Shown here: positions 15,847 through 23,585 of the stretch, one piece after another | How positions within the stretch are numbered: position 1 is the first letter of the stretch | How the letters are laid out: the number at the start of each line of letters is the position of its first letter | Source of the DNA: a virus | Direction: 5' to 3' (one strand) | Length of the DNA stretch: 45,198 bases | IMG/VR virus record: IMGVR_UViG_3300047562_001269 | Coordinates: 1-45,198 of that record | Made by a program: the position numbers and the translations under genes | The notes under the pieces: model-generated | The model's database searches: none | Told to the model about the DNA's origin: nothing | The model's input: only the letters and a program-made list of their open reading frames with translations

Positions 15847-16374
15847 ATGAAAACGAAACTGATAGGAGGTATTGTAGGAATGTTAATGTCAATAGGTATT
15901 GCCTCTCCTGCAACTGCTTCTGACGCGGTGTATGCTAAGTCTGCACCAATTGCGACGGGAAGTGTCGTATATCTTAGCCATGAGCATAGGTATGCTCGCT
16001 CTAAGATTGCTGACGATATGAAGGGCTATGAGCCATCTTTGTATCGCGGTAAATGGTATGATTCAAAATGGGAAAATGCTCGTAAATGCATTATGCAACG
16101 CGAATCCCGCTTTAGTTATCGTGCCGCCAATACTTCATCCTCAGCAAGAGGAGCCTATCAATTCTTGGACTCTCAATGGAGAGATGGGCTTGTCTGGATG
16201 ATGTTAAAGGAATCCAAGAAAACAAACGATGGTTTATCAGCCGAAATAAGAACCTTGTTTGATAAACCTATTCATAAGTGGTCACGATACTATCAAGATC
16301 GTGCTTTCTTTACAGCATGGCAACATGGTCAGGGAAGGCACCACTGGTATTATCCAGGCCATAATTGCTATTAA
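15847..16374 (+). CDS. Secreted lysozyme/transglycosylase-like muralytic protein
   Basis: 175 residues with a strong ribosome site (AAGGAGG). Residues 1-25 form a signal peptide (Lys-start, hydrophobic core, ATAS cleavage region). The core CIMQRESRFSYRAANTSSSA (near residue 79) with catalytic Glu and ARGAYQFLDSQW resembles Rpf/SLT lysozyme-like domains of actinobacteria; a C-terminal Cys could pair with the Cys before the Glu. It may thin peptidoglycan for lysis or release. It is separate from the main endolysin at 19811. Confidence 0.75.
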   Translation: MKTKLIGGIVGMLMSIGIASPATASDAVYAKSAPIATGSVVYLSHEHRYARSKIADDMKGYEPSLYRGKWYDSKWENARKCIMQRESRFSYRAANTSSSARGAYQFLDSQWRDGLVWMMLKESKKTNDGLSAEIRTLFDKPIHKWSRYYQDRAFFTAWQHGQGRHHWYYPGHNCY

Positions 16375-16377
16375 ACG

Positions 16378-16426
16378 GTAGCGGGACAGAAACCAATTTA
16401 AAGGTGGCAACATTCTGTCCCGCTAC
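16378..16426 (+). repeat. Perfect 14-bp inverted repeat between lysis and terminase genes
   Basis: GTAGCGGGACAGAA (16378-16391) and its exact complement TTCTGTCCCGCTAC (16413-16426) enclose a 21-base loop. It begins four bases after a stop codon and ends four bases before TATAAT (16430). There is no T-run. It may be a terminator-like RNA hairpin or a two-fold DNA operator controlling the terminase promoter. Confidence 0.75.
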
Positions 16427-16429
16427 TGC

Positions 16430-16435
16430 TATAAT
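16430..16435 (+). promoter_or_regulatory. -10 box for terminase genes
   Basis: TATAAT directly after the inverted repeat; the -35 position is poor (TGGCAA at about 19 bp). Transcription from here would give a short leader carrying AAGGAG (16444-16449) before ATG 16455, so this mRNA is leadered. Confidence 0.5.
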
Positions 16436-16454
16436 TGTTGTCCAAGGAGAAGGT

Positions 16455-16970
16455 ATGGACACCGACATTGTACTACATCTAGAAGAAGTAAATCGTGTTG
16501 CCTCAGAATATATTAAGGGCAATGACGAATCTGCTATTGCTAAGCAACTTGACATACCTCGTAATAGAGTGGTAAAACTACTCAATGAATGGCGCGGTAT
16601 GGTGGCAAATAATGAAGCCATTCGTGCAAGAGCAAAAGAAGCATTGGCTAGTGCAGACCAACACTACAATCAACTTATCAAAAAGGCCTATGAGGTTATT
16701 GAAGACGCAGACACAACTGCGAACCTAGGCGCAAAAACAAACGCACTTAAACTCATTCTTGATATTGAGAATAAAAGAATGGATATGTTACAAAAGGCTG
16801 GACTTCTCGAAAACAAGGAGTTGGCAGACCAACTTATTGAGCAAGAAAGAAAGCAAGAAATTTTGTTAGGAATTCTTAAAGACGTTGTTGGAAACTGCAA
16901 TCAATGTAAATATGAGGTAGCCAGAAGGCTTGCTGACTATGGTGGCCCAGGCGAGGCAGTAACGGTATGA
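16455..16970 (+). CDS. Terminase small subunit-like / HTH protein
   Basis: 171 residues from ATG 16455 with AAGGAG six bases upstream; the open frame extends to 16365 but lies over the inverted repeat and has no ribosome site. An N-terminal HTH (NDESAIAKQLDIPRNRVVKL, residues 23-42) is followed by long helices, as in small terminases that bind the packaging site. ATGA overlap with the large terminase supports the call. Confidence 0.7.
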   Translation: MDTDIVLHLEEVNRVASEYIKGNDESAIAKQLDIPRNRVVKLLNEWRGMVANNEAIRARAKEALASADQHYNQLIKKAYEVIEDADTTANLGAKTNALKLILDIENKRMDMLQKAGLLENKELADQLIEQERKQEILLGILKDVVGNCNQCKYEVARRLADYGGPGEAVTV

Positions 16971-18760
16971 CAGACTTCGATTTTGGCGATTTTTTAAATG
17001 TATTAGATGATGATCCATTTGAAGAATATCCTGTTGGAGTTGTGGAATTTGTTACGTCCCCAGACTACCTGGGTCAACCAGGACTTTCAGAAATTCAATA
17101 TACGCTAGTTGAAACCATGAGCCAGATCTATCAGCAAAAAGATCTTGAAAGATTTATGGATCATGACAAGGCAGCACAACATTATAAGAAATACACAAAG
17201 AATGAGGTTATTCTGCAATGCGGCAAGGGTAGCGGAAAAGATTTTACATCAACTGTTGGTACTGCATATTTAGTATACAAACTTCTTTGTCTCAAAGATC
17301 CAGCAAGATATTTTGGCAAGCCTGCTGGAGATGCTATTGATCTAATCAACGTTGCTATTAACGCGCAGCAGGCAAAAAACGTTTTTTTCAAGGGCTTTAA
17401 AACAAAAATTGAACATTCTCCATGGTTTGCTGGAAAATATGAATCAAAGGTAGATTCGGTTACATTTGATAAATCTATTACCGTTTATTCTGGTCACTCA
17501 GAAAGAGAAAGCCATGAGGGGTTAAACCTGATGCTTGCCGTTCTTGATGAGATCTCTGGTTTTGCTCAAGAGTCTGTTTCAGGAAATGAAAATGCTAAGA
17601 CTGGTGATGCAATATATAAAGCATTCCGTGGTTCTGTTGACTCACGTTTTCCAGACTACGGAAAGGTGATTCTTCTTTCCTTCCCACGCTATCAAGGTGA
17701 TTTTATTTCTAAAAGATATGATGAAGTCATCGCAGAAAAAGAAACAGTTGTTAGAAATTATGATTTTATTTTAAATCCAGAACTGCCAGAAGACAGCGAT
17801 GGAAATAAATTTAGTGTTGAGTGGGATGAAGATCATATTCTTGCCTATAAAATTCCTGGGGTATTTGCTATTAAAAGGCCAACCTGGGAGGTAAATCCGA
17901 CTAGAAAGATAGAGGATTTTAAGTTAGCGTTTTATACAGACCCAGGTGATGCATTGATGCGCTTTGCCTGTATGCCAAACTTCTCGTCTGACGCATTCTT
18001 CAAGCAAAGAGATAAACTTGAGAGGGCTATGACCCTTAGAAATCCAATAGATAACTTTAAAAGATTTGATCCAGCGTGGGAGCCTAATCCAGAAAAGACA
18101 TATTTTGTTCATGCTGACCTTGCACAAAAGCATGACAAATGTGCCGTTGCAATTAGCCATGTAGAAAAGTGGGTAGATATAAAATCATTCAATGATTACG
18201 AACAAGTTGTTCCATTCGTTGTAGTAGATGCAATTGCGTGGTGGGAGCCCCGTAAAGAAGGTCCAGTAGATTTGAGTGAGGTAAAGAATTGGATTATTCA
18301 TTTAAGAAGAATGGGAATCAATTTAGGACTCGTTACCTTTGACCGTTGGCAGTCATTTGATATCCAACAGGAATTGAAAGCGGTAGGCATAAAGACAGAC
18401 ACATTATCTGTTGCAAAGAAGCACTATGAAGACTTAGCAATGCTAATTTATGAAGAGCGTGTAGCAATGCCACACATTGATTTGTTATTTGAAGAAATGT
18501 CAGAACTTAAAATTGTTTCTGATAAGAAGGTAGATCACCCAAGAAAGAAATCTAAGGACTTGGCAGATGCTATGTGTGGATCAGTTTACAATTCTATTTC
18601 TCATACTCGCAGAGAAAAGAATCAAGAAATAGAAATTCATACCTGGAGTTCTTCATATAAGAAAAGAAATGAAGAGCAACAAAAGATTAAAAATCTTATT
18701 GATCCCCCTCCTGCTCCTAAAGAAGTAGAGGATTTTTTGTCGGGAATGGGAATGATATGA
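16967..18760 (+). CDS. Terminase large subunit
   Basis: 597 residues, the packaging motor. ATPase domain: ILQCGKGSGKD near residue 85 (Walker A, with Gly-Lys-Gly-Ser-Gly-Lys), LMLAVLDEISGF near 188 (Walker B and catalytic Glu). Nuclease domain (RNase H fold): YFVHADLAQKHDKCAVAIS near 380 with the first Asp, GLVTFDRWQS near 450, and DLADAMCG near 540. No intein or frameshift is seen. Portal and capsid genes are not immediately downstream. Confidence 0.92.
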   Translation: MTDFDFGDFLNVLDDDPFEEYPVGVVEFVTSPDYLGQPGLSEIQYTLVETMSQIYQQKDLERFMDHDKAAQHYKKYTKNEVILQCGKGSGKDFTSTVGTAYLVYKLLCLKDPARYFGKPAGDAIDLINVAINAQQAKNVFFKGFKTKIEHSPWFAGKYESKVDSVTFDKSITVYSGHSERESHEGLNLMLAVLDEISGFAQESVSGNENAKTGDAIYKAFRGSVDSRFPDYGKVILLSFPRYQGDFISKRYDEVIAEKETVVRNYDFILNPELPEDSDGNKFSVEWDEDHILAYKIPGVFAIKRPTWEVNPTRKIEDFKLAFYTDPGDALMRFACMPNFSSDAFFKQRDKLERAMTLRNPIDNFKRFDPAWEPNPEKTYFVHADLAQKHDKCAVAISHVEKWVDIKSFNDYEQVVPFVVVDAIAWWEPRKEGPVDLSEVKNWIIHLRRMGINLGLVTFDRWQSFDIQQELKAVGIKTDTLSVAKKHYEDLAMLIYEERVAMPHIDLLFEEMSELKIVSDKKVDHPRKKSKDLADAMCGSVYNSISHTRREKNQEIEIHTWSSSYKKRNEEQQKIKNLIDPPPAPKEVEDFLSGMGMI

Positions 18761-18783
18761 ACGATATTATTTGGAGATCGTTC

Positions 18784-18812
18784 TTGACAACACTTGTTTT
18801 TCTCGCTATACT
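18784..18812 (+). promoter_or_regulatory. Sigma-70 promoter for membrane protein gene
   Basis: TTGACA (18784-18789), 17 bp, TATACT (18807-18812). It gives a short leader with GAAAGG before ATG 18839. Confidence 0.65.
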
Positions 18813-18838
18813 TATAGCCATACTAGAAAGGTAATAAT

Positions 18839-19021
18839 ATGACATTGGCGGTAACACTATACATCATTGTTACTCTTGTTTTATTTTCATTAAACATGGT
18901 GGCAAATATTTTTGCACTCGCTTTGGGAGATAAGAAAGAGTTTCCCCTTAGCACCTTTATAGCAACAATTGTGGCTATGGGATTTGTTGTTTGGGGAATA
19001 ACACTGCTAGTTGTAAACTAG
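18839..19021 (+). CDS. Two-helix membrane protein, candidate holin
   Basis: 60 residues with two hydrophobic segments (about residues 3-29 and 38-58) joined by a charged turn (GDKKEF). The size and topology fit a class II holin. It lies between terminase and the endolysin at 19811 and has its own promoter. There is no sequence signature beyond topology, so an anti-holin or another membrane role is possible. Confidence 0.5.
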   Translation: MTLAVTLYIIVTLVLFSLNMVANIFALALGDKKEFPLSTFIATIVAMGFVVWGITLLVVN

Positions 19022-19027
19022 TAACGA

Positions 19028-19104
19028 GCGCAGCGGCTGGCTAGTGGTCAGAAATAGTCTTATAAACTATTTAGAGCAGGTGGCAGTAACCTGGCTGCGT
19101 ACCA
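19028..19104 (+). tRNA. tRNA-like RNA, candidate tRNA-Ile(UAU), atypical T-loop
   Basis: Folds as a cloverleaf: acceptor GCGCAGC/GCTGCGT (19028-19034 with 19094-19100, one G-U), D-arm CTGG/TCAG with a 7-base loop containing GG, anticodon arm ATAGT/ACTAT with loop CTTATAA (anticodon TAT, 19061-19063), 6-base variable region, T-stem CAGGT/ACCTG, and encoded ACCA. The T-loop is GGCAGTA, not TTCRANY, and position 8 is not U. It would read AUA, a frequent codon in this arm. It could also be a decaying or unusual tRNA. Confidence 0.6.
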
Positions 19105-19110
19105 ATACGC

Positions 19111-19119
19111 TGATACAAT
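19111..19119 (+). promoter_or_regulatory. Extended -10 promoter, leaderless start of 19126
   Basis: TGA-TACAAT (TACAAT 19114-19119), six bases (ATCCTT), then ATG 19126, seven bases after the end of the tRNA-like RNA. No ribosome binding site. Confidence 0.6.
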
Positions 19120-19125
19120 ATCCTT

Positions 19126-19311
19126 ATGCAAATCATCATTGAGCCTGCTCCAGGTAGCAGATATAACGGAACACTAGTAATAGATGGAGAAGTTGTGGCA
19201 TTTGTTAATGATAAAAGACCAGGGTGCTGTGCAAGATCGTTGATGAATAAGTTATTGCTTGAGTATGGAAAGCCAGAAGAAACAATAACTATTGATATTA
19301 GCGGGTGGTAG
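19126..19311 (+). CDS. Small hypothetical protein
   Basis: 61 residues from a leaderless ATG. Beta-rich N-terminus (LVIDGEVVAFVND) and a CC pair at residues 34-35; no recognised family. Gap of one base to the next gene. Confidence 0.5.
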   Translation: MQIIIEPAPGSRYNGTLVIDGEVVAFVNDKRPGCCARSLMNKLLLEYGKPEETITIDISGW

Positions 19312-19312
19312 C

Positions 19313-19645
19313 ATGGATGACGAGTTAGTTGAATACTTACTCAGCATAGGGGCACTAGAATATGTCTTTACCGATGATGATGGAGAACCAATTTATAGAC
19401 TTACCCCAGATGCAAAAGAACTTGTTCCAGATCTTTATGAAGAACACATGAAAGATTTTAATGCCGTTGTATTTTCTTTGTGGCAAAAAGATCTAATCGA
19501 TTTAGTTTTTGATGAAGAAGGAGAGCCAATGATTGGAATCAATGGAAATACTACTGATACAGAGGCAATGGAAACATTAGATAAACAAGAAAAAGAGGCT
19601 ATTCAGGAAATTCTTTTTGTTTGGAAAAAGAAATCAGAAGAGTGA
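19313..19645 (+). CDS. Acidic conserved phage protein
   Basis: 110 residues from ATG 19313 (one base after the upstream stop). Strongly acidic throughout, with DELVEYLLSIGALEY at the N-terminus and a helical C-terminus. Similar acidic proteins occur near actinophage packaging genes; the function is unknown. Confidence 0.55.
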   Translation: MDDELVEYLLSIGALEYVFTDDDGEPIYRLTPDAKELVPDLYEEHMKDFNAVVFSLWQKDLIDLVFDEEGEPMIGINGNTTDTEAMETLDKQEKEAIQEILFVWKKKSEE

Positions 19646-19651
19646 TATAAT
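19643..19651 (+). promoter_or_regulatory. Extended -10 promoter overlapping a stop codon, leaderless start of 19659
   Basis: The TGA stop of the upstream gene (19643-19645) provides the TGn of TGA-TATAAT (19646-19651); ATG 19659 follows after seven bases without a ribosome site. Confidence 0.65.
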
Positions 19652-19658
19652 AATCCCT

Positions 19659-19811
19659 ATGAGTATGTTTTCATTTAATACAGAGCCTGCTGTTGTTGTA
19701 CCCGCAGAAACAGCAGAAGAGCCAATTGAGGCTGTAGAAGATTTTTATGCAGATGTAACTGAAGAAGATTACACAACCGCAGAAGAGCCAGACTTTGGAG
19801 ATGACGTATAA
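19659..19811 (+). CDS. Very acidic small protein
   Basis: 50 residues from leaderless ATG 19659, with about one third Asp/Glu and several Pro/Val pairs; likely disordered. It ends in TAATG overlap with the endolysin start. It could be a DNA mimic or a virion scaffold-like peptide; nothing specific is shown. Confidence 0.5.
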   Translation: MSMFSFNTEPAVVVPAETAEEPIEAVEDFYADVTEEDYTTAEEPDFGDDV

Positions 19812-20524
19812 TGGCAAGATTGGTAAAGGCAGGCGTAACGCTAAGAGATCAACTTAATCAGAAGTTTCCCAAGAGAGATAAGCGCAGTGATGGTTGGGTT
19901 GGCGACAAAGCCCATCAAGCCAGACCCTCAGATCATAATCCAGATAAGAATGGTTGGGTTCACGCTATCGATATTGACGAAAATATGGGTAGTGGAGAAG
20001 GTCGTAAAGGCGCTACAGCAAGAGAGTTTGCAGATCAGTTAATTAAGTATGCCCGTGAAGGAAAAGACGGCGGTAGACTAAAATATGTAGTATATGAAAA
20101 CATGATTGCCAGTGGTACACATGCGGATAAGTTTTGGACATGGAGAAAGGGTAACTGGGGACATACACAGCATATCCATGTTTCATTTACCGACAAGGCT
20201 CAGAATGATGGATCAAAGTTTGATCTACCAATTTTTAAGAATGAACCAGTTGCTCCTGCAACTTCAAATAATCAAAATAATGCAACAGTTAGCGTTCCAT
20301 TTCCTGGCAACGCATTCGCATCTTTTGGAGCAAGAAATGATTATGTCAAGAAGATGCAAAAGCAACTTATTAAAAAGGGCTACAAGATCCCATCTGGCGC
20401 AACAGGAAATTATTTTCAACAAACACAAAAGGCCGTGCAAGAATTCTATCGTCGGGAAATGAAACTAACATCTGACGGAAAGAAGATGGGGCCAAAGGCT
20501 TGGAATAGGCTGTTTGATAACTAA
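19811..20524 (+). CDS. Endolysin: peptidase M15-like + peptidoglycan-binding domain
   Basis: 237 residues. N-terminal domain (residues ~30-130) has metal-ligand motifs of VanY/M15-type peptidases: ARPSDHNPD (His), HAIDID (Asp) and QHIHVSF (His). A linker rich in Asn/Thr/Ala (residues ~145-160) leads to a PG_binding_1 domain (residues ~170-235, VKKMQKQLIKKGY ... KAVQEFYRR). It would cut peptide stems of host peptidoglycan at lysis. No signal peptide, so a holin is needed. Confidence 0.85.
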   Translation: MARLVKAGVTLRDQLNQKFPKRDKRSDGWVGDKAHQARPSDHNPDKNGWVHAIDIDENMGSGEGRKGATAREFADQLIKYAREGKDGGRLKYVVYENMIASGTHADKFWTWRKGNWGHTQHIHVSFTDKAQNDGSKFDLPIFKNEPVAPATSNNQNNATVSVPFPGNAFASFGARNDYVKKMQKQLIKKGYKIPSGATGNYFQQTQKAVQEFYRREMKLTSDGKKMGPKAWNRLFDN

Positions 20525-21627
20525 TGCCCTGGGACATTAGACAAAACTACGGCAGTTGCAGTGGCTATGCTGTGGTTAAAGAGTCCGATGGTTCTATTGC
20601 AGGATGCCATGAAACAAGAGAAAAGGCTGTAAGACAAATTGCTGCATTAGAAGCATCTGAGGCAGACAAAACAGTCCAGCCAGAATTTGCAAAGTATCGT
20701 GGCGAACTTTATGCAATGCTTACACAAGAAGAGAAAGCCTTTCACGATGCTCTTGTGGCAATTGCACAACAATATGGACCCTTCGACCAAGGAACATCAA
20801 GCATCTGGGTTGGCTATGAGTCAGCAGAAGATAATGAGGATGCTGAAATTGGCGTAAAGTGCTCAAACTGTTCTTTCTTTAATCCAGAAAATAATGGTTG
20901 TGCAATCCTTTCATACAAAGTAGAGCCAATGGGCAAGTGCAGGCTTGCTGCAATTCCTGATGGATTGGTTATGCCAGAAATGGATAGAGAAGACGAAGAA
21001 GAATTTGTAGAGGAAATGATGGAAAACATGGATAAACAATATACGGGATGTGGATGCCCAACATGCAAGGAAATGAATGTTGCCTGCAAAGACTGCCCAG
21101 TCTGCAACCCAGGAATGAGCAAGGCTGATGGTGTTCGTGTAGGACAGATGGTTTCCTGGGGATCTAGCGGAGGCACAGCGAGGGGCAAGGTAAAGAGAAT
21201 TATTAGAGATGGATCATACAATGTCCCAGACTCTGATTTTACAATCAATGGAACTCCCGATAATCCAGCGGTAGTTATTGAGGTATATCGTGATGATAAG
21301 CCAACAGGAAGAATGGTGGGTCATAGAATGGACACACTAAGAGCGACAAAGAGCATTTGGTCATCCTTTGATCCAAGACAGGCTGTTACTGCTAGACCAG
21401 TTGTAGATTTATTTAAGAGAGATTACGATACAGAATCTCGTCGCAGAATGGCTGCAAGCGGTCAGGCCATGCCAGATGGTTCTTTTCCCATTGCAAACCG
21501 TACAGATTTGAGAAATGCAATTCAGTCAGTTGGTCGTGCATCAAATTATGCAGCAGCACGCAGACATATTATTCGTCGTGCTCGCGCCCTTGGCGCAACT
21601 GACATGCTTCCAGAGGATTGGAAGTAA
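20524..21627 (+). CDS. Multi-domain head-associated protein (mosaic, no capsid core)
   Basis: 367 residues built of several small modules: residues 1-45 (CSGYAVVKESDG ... AGCHETRE) as at the N-terminus of many actinophage portal/protease proteins; residues ~112-145 with four cysteines (CSNCSFF ... GKCRLA) resembling a HiPIP-like fold; a Cys cluster ~173-193; residues ~205-270 a DUF2945/tudor-like domain (GQMVSWGSSGGTARG); C-terminal ~45 residues (DGSFPIANRTDLRNAI ... LPEDW) seen at the ends of phage capsid-related proteins. No protease or capsid core is visible. Confidence 0.6.
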   Translation: MPWDIRQNYGSCSGYAVVKESDGSIAGCHETREKAVRQIAALEASEADKTVQPEFAKYRGELYAMLTQEEKAFHDALVAIAQQYGPFDQGTSSIWVGYESAEDNEDAEIGVKCSNCSFFNPENNGCAILSYKVEPMGKCRLAAIPDGLVMPEMDREDEEEFVEEMMENMDKQYTGCGCPTCKEMNVACKDCPVCNPGMSKADGVRVGQMVSWGSSGGTARGKVKRIIRDGSYNVPDSDFTINGTPDNPAVVIEVYRDDKPTGRMVGHRMDTLRATKSIWSSFDPRQAVTARPVVDLFKRDYDTESRRRMAASGQAMPDGSFPIANRTDLRNAIQSVGRASNYAAARRHIIRRARALGATDMLPEDWK

Positions 21628-22010
21628 TGGCAGAAACATATACCCCAACTGCTGGAATGAAGGCTGCTGCTCGTAGAGCATTACGCTGGAAGGAAGAGGG
21701 CAAGGCTACAGGCGCGGGTACGCCAGTAGGTTGGGGAAGAGCGTCCGACATTGTTGCTGGAAGATCAATGTCTCTTGATACAGTAAAGAGAATGTTTTCA
21801 TTTTTTTCTCGTCATGAGGTTGATAAGAAGGGTAAAGACTTTTACAACACTAGCAATCCATCCAATGGTCGCATTATGTGGGACGCATGGGGTGGAGATG
21901 CTGGTTTTTCATGGTCAAGAAAAATTGTTGAAAGAGAAAAGGCAAAAAAGGCTTGGGCTGGATCTGCATTTTCTTTTACAACAAATGTTGACAAAACGGA
22001 CAACTCCTGA
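21627..22010 (+). CDS. Conserved phage domain protein (DUF6321-like)
   Basis: 127 residues from ATG 21627 (TAATG overlap). The pattern MKAAARRALRWKEEGKATG, then STVKR-like (LDTVKRMFSFFSRHEVDK) and GRIMWDAWGGDAGFSW is the conserved domain often fused to head-morphogenesis or portal proteins in actinophages. Here it stands alone beside another protein of such domains. Family number quoted from memory. Confidence 0.6.
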   Translation: MAETYTPTAGMKAAARRALRWKEEGKATGAGTPVGWGRASDIVAGRSMSLDTVKRMFSFFSRHEVDKKGKDFYNTSNPSNGRIMWDAWGGDAGFSWSRKIVEREKAKKAWAGSAFSFTTNVDKTDNS

Positions 22011-22016
22011 TAAAAT
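21988..22016 (+). promoter_or_regulatory. Sigma-70 promoter with extended -10
   Basis: TTGACA (21988-21993), 17 bp, TGA-TAAAAT (TAAAAT 22011-22016), lying in the last codons of the upstream gene. The start site would fall next to AAGGAG (22022-22027), giving a very short leader before GTG 22035. Confidence 0.7.
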
Positions 22017-22034
22017 TTGCTAAGGAGTGATAGT

Positions 22035-22376
22035 GTGAAGTTTTTGGCAAGATTGATGCCCTTTCTTCCCTTATCTTTCATACTATTGCTTTCATCTCTA
22101 GAAGTCACTATAATAGAAGAAGAATTAGACATGGACGATCCTTACGATTACGAAAGGGACGAATATGAAGAAGAGGAAGACGACAGATATTTGAAGGTAG
22201 CAATAGTAGAAAATAAGGCATACTGGGTTGTCAACAATGTTTTTTATGAAGCAGACGTTGTTGATGAAGAAATCCTTAAAGAGGATGCAAAACCAGTAGA
22301 CGCTTTTCACATGGACTTCAAAGAAGTAACAAAAATGATGACGATATTGGACAACATACAAGATTGGAAAAACTGA
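22035..22376 (+). CDS. Acidic protein with N-terminal membrane segment
   Basis: 113 residues from GTG 22035, chosen for AAGGAG seven bases upstream. The N-terminus is hydrophobic (residues 2-25), then an Asp/Glu/Tyr-rich stretch (DDPYDYERDEYEEEEDD near 33-50) and a beta segment (YWVVNNVFYEADVVD). An alternative start is ATG 22131, preceded by TTGCTT-17 bp-TATAAT (22085-22113), which would give an 81-residue soluble form. Confidence 0.55.
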   Translation: MKFLARLMPFLPLSFILLLSSLEVTIIEEELDMDDPYDYERDEYEEEEDDRYLKVAIVENKAYWVVNNVFYEADVVDEEILKEDAKPVDAFHMDFKEVTKMMTILDNIQDWKN

Positions 22377-22720
22377 TGAATATTGCAGTTCAGGGAACCA
22401 AGGAGTTCTCAGACTATAACGTATTTTTGCGTGCCATGGGCGTCGCACTCTCTGATGTTGAAGATGGAGAGTTTAACGTTTATTCTGTAGGACCAGCACA
22501 GATTAATTCCTTTACCGCTGAATTTTGTAATCGTTCAGAAAATAGCCTAAAGCAAAGAGGTATCAAGGTTCGTTTTTATAGGGTTCCTGCCTCTACTGTA
22601 GAAGAAAATTGGGAGGCAATAGACTATTTTGCTTTTCTATCTACACCTAATCAGCGACCGTCTAAACTAGTCTCGTCTGCTGAACTTGCAGGGGTAGAGA
22701 CTGGTATTTTTAGATACTAA
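22376..22720 (+). CDS. SLOG/YspA-like small protein
   Basis: 114 residues from ATG 22376 (ATGA overlap). It begins MNIAVQGTKEFSDYNVFLRA, a strand-Gly-helix start like SLOG (DprA/YspA) nucleotide-sensing Rossmann domains, and ends with TPNQRPSKLV. The fold is a guess; ligand unknown. Confidence 0.45.
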   Translation: MNIAVQGTKEFSDYNVFLRAMGVALSDVEDGEFNVYSVGPAQINSFTAEFCNRSENSLKQRGIKVRFYRVPASTVEENWEAIDYFAFLSTPNQRPSKLVSSAELAGVETGIFRY

Positions 22721-22728
22721 GATCTATT

Positions 22729-23106
22729 ATGCTTAGCAAAAGAGACAAGGCATATCTTAGCGTTGCTCGTTATTTTGCAACAAAGTCAAGAGCAAGAAAT
22801 ACTCACGGTGCAGTTGTTGTAAAGGGAGGAAGAGTTCTAGGAACTGGATGGAACAGAGATAGAAACTCTCCAACAATTATAGATCCAGAAAGAATTAAGC
22901 ACGACTGTTCTTATCATGCCGAAGAGGTGGCAATTCGTGAGGCAGGAGACAATCTTAAAGGTGCTGTTATTTATGTAGCAAGAGTAAACAAGCAGGGAAG
23001 AGATCGTGATTCTAAGCCTTGCATTAAATGTTCCCACCTTATTAAAGAGGCTGGAATAAAAAGAGTAATCTACACATCTGAAAAGGAAATAAATGTTAGT
23101 AAATAA
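22729..23106 (+). CDS. Cytidine/deoxycytidylate deaminase-like
   Basis: 125 residues. Zinc-dependent deaminase motifs: HAEEVAIREAG near residue 64 (His ligand, catalytic Glu) and PCIKCSHLIKEAG near 98 (two Cys ligands). It likely converts dCMP to dUMP or a related base for phage nucleotide supply. An unusual N-terminal insertion binds no obvious cofactor. Weak ribosome site. Confidence 0.8.
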   Translation: MLSKRDKAYLSVARYFATKSRARNTHGAVVVKGGRVLGTGWNRDRNSPTIIDPERIKHDCSYHAEEVAIREAGDNLKGAVIYVARVNKQGRDRDSKPCIKCSHLIKEAGIKRVIYTSEKEINVSK

Positions 23107-23323
23107 TCTTGATGAAATGGAAAATATTGTTCTCTCATCTAAAGATCTTGAATGGGATGGATGGGATGTAGTAAGATATACGCCATCACATAGCGGTATG
23201 TTCTCAAAAGATGGAGCATACAAAAATGGTCAATGGCATAAAAAGAAGGTTTTTCCTTTAACAGAAAATGGATGGAACCTTCCTAACAGTATTGGAAAGA
23301 CAGATGCACGCATGGAAAGATAA
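23093..23323 (+). CDS. Small hypothetical protein upstream of WhiB
   Basis: 76 residues, rich in Trp and Gly (LEWDGWDVVRYTPSHSGMF); overlaps the deaminase by 14 bases and the WhiB gene by 20. No family recognised. Confidence 0.5.
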   Translation: MLVNNLDEMENIVLSSKDLEWDGWDVVRYTPSHSGMFSKDGAYKNGQWHKKKVFPLTENGWNLPNSIGKTDARMER

Positions 23324-23585
23324 TGCTAAATGTTTAGGAATGGATAATAATTTATTTTTTGATTCCTATGAAGAAGATAAGGCTTTGGCTGCAAGCATAG
23401 ATAAACTATGTCAGGCTTGTCCAGTTAATAGAACCTGTTTTGCTGTAGGTGTGTCAAACAAGGATTGGGGAGTTTGGGGCGGCATCTATTTGAAGGATGG
23501 TATCATAGACAAGGAGCATAATAGTCATAAGTCTAAACAAGACTGGGCAGATACATATATGGCACTATCCATGGAGATTGAATGA
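23304..23585 (+). CDS. whiB: WhiB-family iron-sulfur transcription factor
   Basis: 93 residues from ATG 23304 (GGAAAG upstream). Four cluster cysteines in WhiB spacing (C10, C36, C39, C45: C-x25-C-x2-C-x5-C) and the turn GVWGGI (residues 57-62) that contacts sigma factor. The basic AT-hook-like tail is weak (NSHKSKQDW). WhiB proteins occur only in actinobacteria and their phages, so this fixes the host phylum. It may redirect host SigA or block a host WhiB. Confidence 0.88.
   Translation: MHAWKDNAKCLGMDNNLFFDSYEEDKALAASIDKLCQACPVNRTCFAVGVSNKDWGVWGGIYLKDGIIDKEHNSHKSKQDWADTYMALSMEIE

Noticed and set aside
16365-16454. Longer N-terminus for the small terminase
   Set aside because: It would be translated through the 14-bp inverted repeat and has no ribosome site; ATG 16455 has AAGGAG.
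18757-18834. 25-codon hydrophobic frame overlapping the terminase stop (ATGA)
   Set aside because: It coincides with the TTGACA-TATACT promoter of the next gene; the hydrophobic character follows from the T-rich promoter sequence. Left out although it could be real.
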